Shown one piece after another: positions 34,741 to 45,962 of a DNA stretch of 64,000 nt. Numbering within the stretch: position 1 is the stretch's first letter; each line of letters starts with the position of its first letter. The notes under the pieces are model-generated. The model did not search any database and had not been told where the DNA came from. It saw only the letters and a program-made list of their open reading frames with translations. A program made the position numbers and the translations under genes. Source of the DNA: Nilaparvata lugens (lineage: Eukaryota > Arthropoda > Insecta > Hemiptera > Delphacidae); contig NC_052510.1 of assembly GCF_014356525.2 (NCBI RefSeq), positions 20,362,532 through 20,426,531 on the forward strand, given 5' to 3'.

Positions 34741-36340
34741 CTTGAGAGAGGGAGTGGCGCACTGCGTACCCTTGGGGGGGGGATCCAGACGGATTAGGGG
34801 ATGAGAAGGAGGCAACTCTCGTCAAACACTCCCCCCTCCAACCCCCCGAACATGTTTATGTGTGCTCAAGTCATCAACAGACTCAGGGAAACATGTTTTC
34901 CTCAGTCGATTAAAAACGGACTACATGTTGTTTCTAGTTAGTGATGCACTGGTGAACACCAGTCTGCTGTGATGCACGATTGTACAAAAATATTCCCACC
35001 GGCCGAATACCTTCATGGAAAAACTGCGCTATCCCAACACACACCAGCAAATACTATACCATTTGTACTAGTAGGGGAAATATGTTTAAGGAATTCAAAG
35101 AGAATTATGTTTTTTTGACAGGACTAGTAGAATACTACTGTGCTTAACTGGAGTAGAAAATTACAATACAGTTCTTCTATCATACTTCTTGTTATCACTG
35201 ATCATCCTACTTCATGTTTCGTTTCTTTATCATTCATTATCATGTTCCATAACAGGAATCAAGAGCATCCTAAGCTATACTTAGATATCCCAATTTATCA
35301 ATTAAAGAGAAATTCGCTATTGGATATAAGTCTTTGGCAGAGGTTTGATAAGTCTTTGATTCCTAGTCTTGGATAGCCTAGCCCTGATGTGTGGTAAGAG
35401 AGTTTCTGGTAATTTTGGTACCACCAGAAAGTGATTTTAAATCTCATTAATATACTTGTAAGTTGATGGAGTTGGACAAAACAAATCATTTCTCGGAGTA
35501 TTGTAATAATTTGTTGCAATCACTCTCCTAGCACAAGTATTAAAAGCGTGTCATTATGTGATGATAGATATTTGCCGACATGCTGATCACTAGGAAATAA
35601 CTTTTTGGCCAACATTCTATCACGAAATGATGCTTTCAGAGTAAGCTAACAATCACATTATACAGGCTAAGTTACATTTACAGACAATAGTTTAAAATTT
35701 ATTTCCATTTCTCATGTAATTTGAGCTGGAATTGAACTGTTCATTAACCAAAGTGTTAAATTGCAGTCAAATCACAAGAAAAAAGTCTCTCATCTATAGC
35801 AAACTATTGAACTCATATCAATTTCTACGGCAACTAACTCAGATGAATGAGTTTCAAATAGACAAAACTATGTCATGACAGCGAATTCATTTCTCAACTA
35901 TAATTTTAAGGTATAACGGCAAAAACCGGGAACAATAATTATTAATACATTCATGATTTTCAATCTACTAGGAACAATTGAACAACCCTTATTTTTAACT
36001 ATGTAAGCATAAACTATTTCAAGTTTAAATACTGTCCATCTGAGTTCTATTGTACAGAGAAACCCTCATCTTCCCATTGACCTTTCCAGTGCGATACGAA
36101 CAAGAACAGGTGCGAACAGAAAATATCCTCTCATATTTAGATGAGAGCCCCCCCCCCTCCCATCACTTGGAACCGTTGAAAGGGAAGGATTGAACAAACA
36201 GTGGATCCTAGTCATAGAACTATACGCATGTAGGTACATAGTTGTATTTGCTGGGACAGGTTGCAACACAGCATCAGTCTAGTTGAGAAGCAGGGATGAG
36301 AAAGGATCACAGCCGTGCTGTACTAGTTGCAGGTAGCAAA
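34741..36340. other. Stretch without recognisable gene
   Basis: A G-run at 34771-34781, C-runs at 34831-34837 and 36150-36160, and AT-rich sequence with motif-less short frames (35140-35376 plus, 35298-35519 minus, 36066-36269 minus). Confidence 0.4.
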
Positions 36341-36354
36341 ATAGGGAATACAAG

Positions 36355-37500
36355 TGGTAGAGGAGGAGGAGGAGGAGGAGATGAGCGTGGATGAGGAGTG
36401 GGAGGAGGTGGAGAGAAGGAGGAGAATTGGATGGATGATGATGAAGAGGATTGTGGGTGGGAAGAGAGGAGGAAGCGGAAAAGTAGGATGAGGAGCAGGA
36501 GGGGGAGGAGCAGGAGGAGCAGGAGGAGGAGGATAACGAGGAAGAATATGGTGAGAGGAGGAGTAGGAGGGAAACAGGAGAGAATCGTGACCTATTTTCG
36601 AGTGCTTAACTATACATGCTTTGCCATGAAGCTGCGCCAGCTAACTTAACTTTCCTTGCGGCACTGCTTAAAGCGAAGTGAAGCTCTTCCACGCGGTTAC
36701 GTCACCTTCGGGAGGAAAGTGAGTGAGAGGGTGTGAGTGAGTGTAAGAGAGAGAAAGTAATGAGGAGCGATGAGAATATATGGCTGGGGTAGAAGCAGTA
36801 TGAGTAGGTACCTACTTTAGGGTGAGAGGGCAGATTGATTAATTGTTTTTATTAAGGTGTTGGGACCTCTGTTCTTCTCTGTCATAAAACTATGAGAGGT
36901 AGATACTAAGAAAATCAGAAAGAGAGAGAGAGAGATTGATTGATTGATTGATTGATTGCCTTTATTAAAAACCTAGGAGGGCGAAGTTAGGGCGCAGCCG
37001 GCTCCGGGCGCCTAACAGCCCGGGGAGAGAGAGAGAGTGTGGGAGCGAGAGAGAGAGAGTGAAAGAGAGTGGGAGTGAGAGAGGGAGAGAGAGACAGACA
37101 AAAGAATATAAGTCGAAAGGGTGGATAATTGTCAATAGATTAGAAAGATGGGCTAAAATAGTGAGGATCCAGACAAAGAGAGTGAGGGTGAAAAAGAGAG
37201 AATTCTTTCAAGTAAAAGACGAATATAGAAGTGAATATCAGGAAAGAGATTGAGAGAGTGTAGAAGAAATGAAGAGAAGAGCTCAAAATAAAAAAGAAGA
37301 GAGCAGAATGTGCATTGAATATGGAAATTAAAGGCTGAATTAGCGACAAGTGGTCAGACAAAATGCTGAACAGAAAGTGATAATAGAGAAATAAAGGGCA
37401 AATGAGATAGAAGAAGAGGGGAGAGAGTAATTTCTCGTAGAGTACCATAGAAGTTGGAAGTGGAAGAGGAACATAGAAAGGGGTGTTAAAGATGAGAATA
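36355..37500 (+). other. Purine-rich tract with GGA and GA runs
   Basis: (GAG)n-like sequence at 36358-36545, GA runs at 36919-36934 and 37025-37092, and continuing A/G bias to about 37500, broken by a GC-rich retroelement tail (36934-37025) and a balanced patch at 36600-36720. The Arg/Glu- or Ser/Leu-rich open frames are composition artefacts. The balanced patch contains TTACGTCA (a CRE-like octamer) near 36695. Confidence 0.6.
36934..37018 (-). repeat. 3' end of a retroelement with (AATC)n tail, minus strand
   Basis: GATTGATTGATTGATTGATTG (36934-36958 region), then CCTTTATTAAAAACCTAGGAGG and GGGCGCAGCCGG. In the minus reading this is a GC-rich block, CCTAGGTTTTTAATAAAGGC and an (AATC)n tail. 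The same block is present at 12533-12590 on plus. Confidence 0.7.
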
Positions 37501-37509
37501 AGGGCTGTG

Positions 37510-37790
37510 ATGCAGACGCGCATAAGGTTAGAAGCGCTCGTTCAAGGACCCTTGTCATTACTTTGTGCTTTCATGAAGGACTCCTGCCAACGTGAAGATG
37601 CTGCTTGCTGATCGTAGACACGCGCGAGCATTCCGATTACAGGGCAACGACGCAAGATCATAGAGCACCCACCCTCTATTCCAGTCATTATCAAACAGGC
37701 ATCGATATTGATAGACAAGCACTCGGTGAGATCAATGGAGCACTGCTCCACATCCTATTCAACAGCGGAAAATTTTGAGAAAAGTTATAT
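37510..37790 (+). other. GC-balanced island, possible exon relic
   Basis: Between purine tract and AT-rich DNA, one plus frame is open to a TGA at about 37784 and reads DTREHSDYRATTQDHRAPTL then QALGEINGALLHILFNSGKF. It lacks a good start and a recognisable domain. I cannot decide between an exon, an element relic and chance. Confidence 0.15.
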
Positions 37791-38071
37791 ATCAAAGAGG
37801 ATAAGACAATCTTAGTTTCTACTATACTATGGTGAAAGTTTACAAAAAGTTTACTGTGATAACTCCACATTGATATGTATAAGTAATTTTTCATTTTTTA
37901 TTTGAATTGGAATTGGAATCTTGTCTTTAAAATATTTTTATCTTGCGACGGGTAGATACATTCAAAGCCTACAAAACCTTTGAATTCCACTTGTAAGGTC
38001 TGTTTTATAAGCATTTTATAAGCATTATATCAACGAATAAATAAATAAATAAATTTTGGAGTGCTGTAATA

Positions 38072-38982
38072 TACACCGTGTCCCACGAACAGGTTTAAAC
38101 GTTTAATTTATATCACCTGCCCATTCATGCACCGAACGTTTTTAAATTTTACACAGTTTACAAAGAAGTTTCTGAAAATATACTGGGGAAATTTCAGCTA
38201 ACCTTCGTAGAAACAAAATGGCGGCATATTGAAGATTTTACCAATTCGCATCCTATAAAAAATACTTGTATACTATCCTATACAAATATATGATTTGTTT
38301 ACTACTTTGCGGTAGTCTTGCTTCACTTGATGGTACCAGAAATGGATCAAGCAATCTTCCAATGGTGCTCCACCTCATTTCTCAAATCATGTCAATCAAT
38401 TACTATATGAGAAACTTCATGGCCGTTCGTGGAAGTGATTTTTTAGATTGGCCACCCTGATAACCAGATTTAACTGTTTGTGACTACTTTTTATGGGGTC
38501 ACTTTAAGGAAAAAGTTTATATCTTTATAGTTTTAGCTTCAATAATAATGTAATAATGAAGAACAAAAACGATCAATAGAAGAGGAACTTCTAAGTTTAA
38601 CGCGGAGTTTCTTTGTGAGAGCTTACGAATCATTTCTTGAAGCGCTGTTATCAGTGTGATGCTGTGGATGGGTTTTAAGGTTCATTGGACTTCAAGGTTT
38701 TTCATTTGGCTATGATCTAGTTTTTATATTTGAAAGTCATATTGGCCTAAAGTGCAACAATAAAAATATTTTATAAAACCAAAAAAAAGTTTTTAATGTT
38801 TTTGAAGTATCGTTTTTCAATTAGCCGCCATTTTGTTTCTACGGAGGTTAGTGAGTTGAAATTTTCCAAGAATATTTTCACAACCTACTTTGTGAACTGT
38901 GTAAAATTTAAAAAAGTTCAGTGCATGAAAAGGCACGTAATATAAAATCAAACGTGTAAACCTCTACGTGGGATATCCTATA
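38072..38982 (+). pseudogene. Tc1/mariner-type element remnant with ~170-bp inverted ends
   Basis: The left end TACACCGTGTCCCACG and the right end, in reverse, TATAGGATATCCCACG begin inverted repeats. These stay alignable for roughly 170 bp, through 'taaattttacacagtt' and 'gtagaaacaaaatggcggc' on both sides. TA flanks are compatible with mariner insertion. Inside, near 38453, one frame reads WPP, two stops, then PDLTVCDYFLWGHFKEKVY. This is the third-Asp motif region of a mariner-like DDE transposase (compare the family pattern 'SPDL.P.D.fLw'). The rest of the transposase is deleted or unrecognisable. Two adjacent stops within the motif make it dead. Confidence 0.75.
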
Positions 38983-39540
38983 TATATGAGATAAAAGCCA
39001 CCTACATATTTTTGGATTTAATGCGAATTTAAACCCGTTATTAAGAAGACCCTGATAGATTTTTCTGAATAATATTGTCTAATTTTTCCATAATTGGAAA
39101 AACACAGTTTTATTTTTGTCACATCCATCTTCAGCTGTAGATGTGTTGGTTTCAACAAGAAACTGCAGTCCTGTATAAATGTCTGATAAATGTGGATGTG
39201 ACAAAAATTAAACTGAGTTTTTTCAAGACCCTGATACTTGAGTCCACTGTTGGTTCCTTGAGAGGGATTTCTAAAATAAAATATAGTTTGGTATGATGCT
39301 TATCAAATCACTATAAAATTCAATATATTTGAATGGGATTCCTGAATATCAATCATTGTTATATTGTATACAATAATTATAACTTATAAACAACTCCAAA
39401 AACATTTGAACCAATGATCAAATCCGAGTGTTACTTTCTCATGATGAGTTTTCAATTAAAAGCTCTGCAGCATTAATAATTCCTTCTCAACTCAGCTCTC
39501 TCGAGTCATAAAATACAGCTCACAATAATATTCCCCCGAA
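38983..39540. repeat. AT-rich segment with a 132-bp fold-back at 39094-39225
   Basis: TTGGAAAAACACAGTTTTA and TTTTTGTCACATCCA at the left are inverted at the right (TGGATGTGACAAAAA, TAAACTGAGTTTTTTCAA). The centre contains 'ttcagctgtagatgtgttgg' and 'caagaaactgcag'. It is a miniature fold-back element. The rest of the segment is unremarkable. Confidence 0.65.
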
Positions 39541-39550
39541 ATATATTAAC

Positions 39551-39754
39551 TTGTATTCCTGGAAAAACAGGCCCGGAATTCCACAGATAACAGCTTCCAT
39601 TAAGAAATACTTGGAAAATAAGAATACAACACAACAAATTGGAGCGAATGAGAAATTTTCGGATGGAAAATCAGATGAATTTTCCAGGTCGTCAGACAGC
39701 ACTTCGACATTTTTCCAGGAAGATGGACTTTCACTTCTGGAGAAGAAACGTTAA
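39551..39754 (+). other. Possible coding exon (unrecognised)
   Basis: A frame open from about 39510 to TAA at 39752-39754 reads NRPGIPQITASIKKYLENKN, then GANEKFSDGKSDEFSRSSDS and FFQEDGLSLLEKKR. The second half is hydrophilic and looks protein-like. There is no ATG near its start. An AG following 'tcataaaatac' near 39512 could serve as an acceptor. With no donor it would have to be a terminal exon. No family is recognised and chance is quite possible. Confidence 0.15.
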
Positions 39755-40089
39755 ATCCAGGTGGGAGGTTGGTGGGGCGGGAAATGGAGTAGATGTTTTA
39801 TACTTTATAGCGAAGGGCTAATAACGAGTGAAAGGGCAGAATTTTATAGAGAGGGAAAGTCGTTTTGGAGTAGCAAATGAGGTCGAGTGAGACTAGGGTG
39901 TGTGAGTGCGTCTGTGAGGATGTTTTTGTGAGTGTATTACAGAAGTGGTGAGTGTGTGTTAGGTCGACAGACAATAGGGTTTTAGATTTAAAGCCTTCGT
40001 CGATGATCCCAGCGAGTATAAGGTAATGGCCGGGTGGGGTAATCAAGGGTTGATTGTAGAGTGGTGAGGGGTGGGGGATAAGGTGTGTA

Positions 40090-41110
40090 AATACAACCAA
40101 CAGTTTTGCGAGGAGGAGGAGGAGGATGAGGATGTGGGTAAAGAGGGAGCAGCAGGTGTAGAAGAAGAGAAGTAGGACTAAGGCGAAAATGAAAAAGAGA
40201 CGCGGTACAAGTATGGGAGAAGTGGATAAGGAGAATTAGTTGCAGGGGGATGAAGAGAAAGAGGAAGAAGTAAGGTAATGATGAGAAGAAAGAGAGAGAT
40301 ATATATAGAGGATAGATGAGAAGATAGTAGAAGGTAAATCCAATGTCAGGGATGAGAACGAGATTGAAGACTCAGTGAAGACACCGACTGAAACCTTTGG
40401 TTCAAGAATATGAGGAAGAGGTGATGTAGAAGAAGAAGGTGAAAGAGGAAAGAATAATATATTTGAATAATAAGATGGAGAGTAACGTAAGATAGGAAAA
40501 GCGATAGGAAAAGTGTGAAAATGAGCAACAGGAGAAATCATGAACTGGAATTAATTGATTGATTGAGTGCTTTATTGATGTAGATTAGAGTATATATTGG
40601 CTTATGTATAATATAATAGCTTACAATACAGAGAAAGTTCAGATGAATTCACATAATATACATATGAAGAGATAAGAGAGAGAGGAGGAATAATAAAGAA
40701 GAAGGATACTGTTGATGTATAGAACAACCCAGTGTTCTCATTAAAGAAGAAGGAGAAGAGTGAGAGGAGTAAGGTATTAAAAGAAAATAGACGCAGTGGA
40801 AGCGAATTAAACATAAGAGACACAAATGTTAAGGGAGAGAGGAAATGATGAAGAAATATCAAGATGAGAAGAGAAGGAGAAAGGAGAATAAAGGATGGCC
40901 AAGATAGTAAAGAGAGAAAAGAATAAGAATTGAGAAGAAAAACGAGGGAAAATGTGAAGGTGCGATAAGCAGCAAAACATAATGGGAAAGGAAGAGAAGA
41001 ATAGCACAAAGAGAAGTGTATTAAAATAAGTGGAGGGGTGTTGTGAAAGTGATAGGAGGGGTGAAAAAAGGTGAGGATGGTGGCTGGGAAAGGGGGAAGG
41101 AGGAGAAGAA
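40090..41110 (+). other. Purine-rich tract
   Basis: The plus strand is again GA-rich (gaggaggagg, gaagaagag, agagagag). The minus-strand Ser/Leu/Phe-rich frames are artefacts. A minus-strand retroelement tail interrupts it at 40549-40660. Confidence 0.65.
40549..40660 (-). repeat. 3' tail of a LINE, minus strand
   Basis: AATTGATTGATTGAGTGCTTT on plus reads on minus as ...AATAAAGCACTC(AATC)n, preceded by 'ttacaatacagagaaagttc' in reverse. This has the same layout as other LINE tails in the window. Confidence 0.5.
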
Positions 41111-41290
41111 GAGCAAGCGTTGAACGCGTTTATTTAGGTTTTACGCGTTTTGCTGGAAATTGGATGACCCGGTTGGGAGACGGACTGTTAAAATAAGGGG
41201 GCCAAGGGGGGCCGCGACTGTTTTTTGGGACACCACCCTTAACCAACCCTCCCAACACCAGGACACCACCCACACTCGTCGTCTGTTAGC

Positions 41291-41304
41291 GTTTCCATGG
41301 CAAC
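41291..41304. promoter_or_regulatory. X-box-like site (RFX family)
   Basis: GTTTCCATGGCAAC differs by one base from the ideal 14-bp palindrome GTTGCCATGGCAAC. It sits in a CpG-containing patch (41160-41310) between a purine tract and a pyrimidine tract. RFX factors bind such sites, for example at ciliary genes. No adjacent coding start is visible. Confidence 0.35.
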
Positions 41305-41526
41305 AGCTGGCTGTAAAGAGGGAAAGTGAAAAAAGGAAAGAGGGGTAGCGGGTGGGAAAGTGAGTGGCACCGTACAATATATTCCGCAGGTCAAGGCTGT
41401 CTCCCCCTTCCCCCCCGCTCATCACCAGCTATCATCTAGCCAGACTTCATGACCTAACCCAGGGCAGCAACCCACTCCTCGCCCCCCCCTACCTCACAGA
41501 TAACTCCACCCATCTTTTCCACTAAC

Positions 41527-41582
41527 TGAATGTGGAGATATAGGGAGGAAAGGGTGAACTCCTCCCTATATCTCCACATTCA
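41527..41582. repeat. Perfect 23-bp-arm hairpin
   Basis: TGAATGTGGAGATATAGGGAG followed by GA is exactly inverted at 41560-41582 after the 10-nt loop AAGGGTGAAC. The flanks are not inverted copies of each other. The purine-rich DNA changes to pyrimidine-rich DNA at this point. Confidence 0.9.
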
Positions 41583-42780
41583 CTCATTTAATTCGTCTTC
41601 CATCTTCTTGTGTTCCCTGATCTCCATCTACTTTGTTGATCTAGTTCATCCATTTGTTTTCAACCAAGGACTATTGCAGCCTATTTTGTATTCTCTGGAT
41701 CTACTACTATTTTGTAAATGTTTTCGTTACTCATAGTATATTATTTTTATAAACATCCCGCTTTTCCAACTCATCTCAATTTTCTCTTCTTGTTGTGCTC
41801 CCTTACCTTCTCTTGATTTTCTTCTTTTTTTTCACGACTGTTCTTTCCATTCGAATTCCTATTTATCCTCCCTATTTCTCCTCTTACCCATAATTTTTCG
41901 TCTTGTGCTGCCTCTTCATCATGCTGTTTTCTTCTTTTTCCTCAATCTGTTTTTCAGCCTTCTCCTCTCATCGTCTCAATTTTTATGTTCTTTTCTCTAT
42001 TTTAAATCATTATCCATTTATAAACTTTTATTTTATTCTACATATTTTATTTTTACATCTACTCTGTCTCTGTCTATTCTTCTACTACCTGCTTCACTAC
42101 TGTTAGTAATAGCTTTCTTTTATTCTCATTATATACTGATTCATTTTTTTCTTCCAATCTTCAACATTCACCCTATTCTATTCTCCATCTTCCCCTCTCC
42201 CTTAACTTCTCCTCTTCATTTTCCACTTGTTTCTGATTTTCTTTTTATACTCTGCTATCCCTACACGCTCTTCTTCATCATGTCGCGTCTCGTCTCTTTA
42301 AATTTCCTTTCGGCTTTCCTTCTCTTTCTTATCCTATTTTCTTCTGTATAAATCTTCCTCCATTCATCCTTTTCTTCCCATCCTATTCTCCTCATTCCTT
42401 CTTTTTTATCCACTTTATAATTTTCATTCAATTATTTTCATAATTTTCCCTATCCTTGCGATTTATATCCTTATTCGTCTTCAAGTGTCTCCTTTTCGCT
42501 TTCTACTGCTTCTCTCTTTCCACTATCTTCTCCTTCTCACTCCTCTACCCCTCTCCTCTCAATCACTCAACAACCCCGAAGCGTCGCACCGATAAAAAGA
42601 GGAACAACTCACTCACTGACTATCTCCCAAGTCCCAACTCCATCATCACCCATCTCTCTCTCTCTCTCTCTCCTCTCTGCAGCATGACTTTCATCTACCC
42701 TTTACCCACCTCCTCCGCCCACCCCATTGGGCATTACTTATTCGGCACATCTTCATTGTAACCCCCTCCTCAACAGCCCC
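41583..42780 (+). other. 1.2-kb pyrimidine-rich tract
   Basis: The plus strand is dominated by T and C (ttcttttt, tctcctc, cttttcttc), including a (CT)n run at 42652-42673. The Phe/Leu/Ser-rich plus frames at 41903-42351 and 42456-42761 are composition artefacts. Confidence 0.65.
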
Positions 42781-45700
42781 CACCACCCTTTCACCGTCAC
42801 TGGATGTATCCTTGGGAACATCCTCCCTCCATCATCCCCTTCCGAAACTAGGTCACCGGTGAAAATGAAATGACTTGCTTCAACTGAGCTACTCCCCTCC
42901 CCTCCCAAACTGCCTCTGTGCTCCAGTTAGTATCACTTTCATTTATTAGCACAAAGTACAGTGCTATCATTGGTGGAATTGGTCATTTTTGAATGAAAAT
43001 AACTGCTAATGAAGAGTGTCAATAGAACAGAGGTGATTATGAACATAGAATAGGTTATGATCAACCTACTTTTTAGTACCAAATACTGTTGTTCATGCTT
43101 TTAATTTTTTCCATTTTCATTTTTGCATGAAAGTAACAAACTCATCTCAGAAGATAGATGAGAGGTGACGGGAGAGAAAATACTACTTTTATGTTTGCAT
43201 GTGAACTGGCAAAAATGATTGCTGCTAGTATAATTCTGTAACCATGATTGTATTCAACTGTTGTATTATTCAAAGCCAGTATAAAGTTCATTTTCATGTG
43301 GGATGTGCATAAATAGGTCATCAACCTTATATGTAACCATTAATTGTTTCTACACGAATGCAAACCCCTTCAACAGTTTTTCAAACTACTTGAAAGTTCG
43401 AAACATGTTTAAGAATAAAAATGAATGTTGGAAGGGTAGGCCTACTGATCTGTTTACGTTTCGAAATTCAGAATGAATCAAATATGCTGTATCCGATCAA
43501 TTCAATAAAGATACCAATCAATTGTTGCATTACTGAAATTTGCAGATTCCACATCATCTGCAGTCTTAAGTGACTAATTAATATGAAATAATCATTTAAG
43601 ATGATTTGACATTGTTATAAAAAATTATATTCAACTTTTCATGCGAATGACAATTTCTGTCAAATAGTGGCAATGTCTGTAAACTTAATACTAATGCAGT
43701 TTGCGCCAAAACAAAAACGTACTGGTATTGGTCCAATGAAAATTAGTTTATTTCTTCAAGTACTAAAATGAGTATAGAACGGTTGTGTATAGAACTAGTG
43801 GCTTCTTGACAAAATCTATCTCGATCATAAATGTGGTTGGAGTATTGAACAAACAGGCGGTCAACTTGAACAAAGCAAGCAGCGCTTCCCGTAATGGGCT
43901 TAGTCAAATAAACAAATATTCAATATCAATGGATAGGAATAAATGTCAGTCACCAACAGAGTTATTAAAGACACTAATCCAATAAACCTTACTATGTACT
44001 TTTTGTAACTACTGTACTGTAGAAAGTACTTACTGTAATTTAGTAACTCACTGTACTTTATGTGAGTGGTATCTTGTCTACTTGTAACCTAGCTGTTTCT
44101 CTATACTTTTGTGAATATTTTGTATGAATTTCGTTTTGCATTGATTTGATTTGTAAATTTTACACATGCCATAAACAGAGGGAGTATTGCATTCTATGGT
44201 AATAAAAAATATCGATAATTTAAGGCTGGACACTTGAACTCCACCTCATTCCACCTCTTCAGTTCATTAAGCTTATCATTGAACTACTTTTTCAACAATC
44301 TAAAGCTCAGGAAAAAACATAAGCTAAGGGAAGATAATTAAAAAAGAATTTCAAAGGTCGTCAAACGAAAGAACAAGTGGAGAAAGCTTCAGAATTTATA
44401 TCACACCATCTCAATGAAGTTGGCAGATGACGAAAGAGGGTTTCGAAAAGAAAAGTGAGTTACGAGTTTCAGATTCAAATAGCATCAGATATAATTCAGA
44501 CACGTGCTGCATAACTGTTCAAAAATTAATGTACAAAACGGTACCGTTTATTAGGGGTGGCTCAAATGAAAGTGAAACGTTAATTACAACAGAGTTGCAT
44601 GCAATATTAATGGCGCCTAGTCTCATGAGGCATGAAGCAAGAAGCCAAAACACGAACAAGGAACAGCAAAGAGTTCACGGTCAAGTTCAAAACTTGCACC
44701 AGAAATAAAAGCGGCCACGAGACACGCCAACTTACAATAATAACAACTCGCAAGTTGCACGCGATTGTACTTCGAGACTCGTGTAAACGGAACTGGAAGT
44801 TTCGTGAAGGAAATCAGATGCAAGTAACTGTTTTTCACAAACAGTGATCAGGGGATGACATCTTGCGGATTTTCTTTGTTCGCTTTTAGTTTCGGAATCG
44901 GGGAAAAGTTAACTTTTGTAAGTTTCTGTTTCAGATATTTATATCTTTATTTGTTCTATACAGTGGGTTTCCAGTCGAACTTTTGGATTTCTCTTTGAAT
45001 AAGGAATTTCGTTATAATATGTTGCAAGCTTAGTTGACGACTGAACCTTTCAAAGGAATGAACCCTCCAGGAATTTCCTTTTTTCAAATTGTCAAGTAAA
45101 CTTGTTCTGTGTTGATCTTTATTAGTTGTGTGAAACATTAGTCTCAGGCAACTTGATATATTTGTTCAATTTTTGAATTTTTAAAACAACTTTTGTTACA
45201 AAGGAAATTTAATTATTTCAATTTTCAATTTATTATAATTTTTACAATAAAGCACTGAATGGGAGAGAAAAACTAAGGATACTCTTTGTACTATTTCTCT
45301 CCCAAATTTAGATAATATTATTTTAAAAGTCCGAAATGAGGTTATGATTCCACTTTTCTGAAATTTAGTCCTTTTTCACTCAAAAACAACAGAAACTAGG
45401 AATTTTGAATTTTGAAGGTTGAGAAACTGGATAGAAAACAAAAATATCACACTCAAATCACTAATAATTGAAACATTTTCACGTAATTTTACAAAATAAT
45501 TTAGAGCCAGAATAATAGAACTTATTTTTCAGCACAGCTGACAAAAAAATAAAAAAATTGTAGATGAAATAATAGTATCCTCTGTTGATAAAAAACTAAC
45601 TATTTCTTAATCAACTATGTTAGTGACGGAATTCTCACTCTGGCTCAATGTTCCTTGACGGAGATTTAATCAGATTTATCTCTTATGACAAAATTCAATC

Positions 45701-45812
45701 AAAGTAGTGTTGTCGTCGTTGACTCTCGCAAAATTGATCATTACATTCCCTTAGTTGATGCATACTAGGTGTTTCCAATGCATCTACTACAACAGTTCTA
45801 CTGTTCTTATAG
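42781..45812. other. 3-kb stretch with no supported gene
   Basis: C-rich to about 42930, then AT-rich. The frames at 44427-44847 show no domain. An ATG at 44414 runs into AAAA|GTGAGT (about 44451), which could mimic a first-exon donor but has no other support. Confidence 0.35.
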
Positions 45813-45962
45813 ACTCGTATTTTCATTGAAACAACATGATTAGATTTATTAGGTCATTTCCATTGGCAAAATAAAATTAATTTCAAAACTTGATTGAAAT
45901 GATTTTGTCACTTGAAAACGGCCTCATAAATTTAATCATGTTGTTTCAATGAAAATACGAGT
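45813..45962. mobile_element. 150-bp fold-back element
   Basis: ACTCGTATTTTCATTGAAACA and ACATGATTA at the left are inverted at the right end (TAATCATGTTGTTTCAATG, AAAATACGAGT). The centre contains 'cacttgaaaacggcctcata', a diverged form of the core in the 33.2-kb and 20.9-kb elements. Confidence 0.8.

Noticed and set aside
41905..42351. 148-codon Leu/Phe/Ser-rich frame that mimics a membrane protein
   Set aside because: Lies in a pyrimidine-rich tract where such frames are expected; no conserved motif, and an overlapping frame has the same character.
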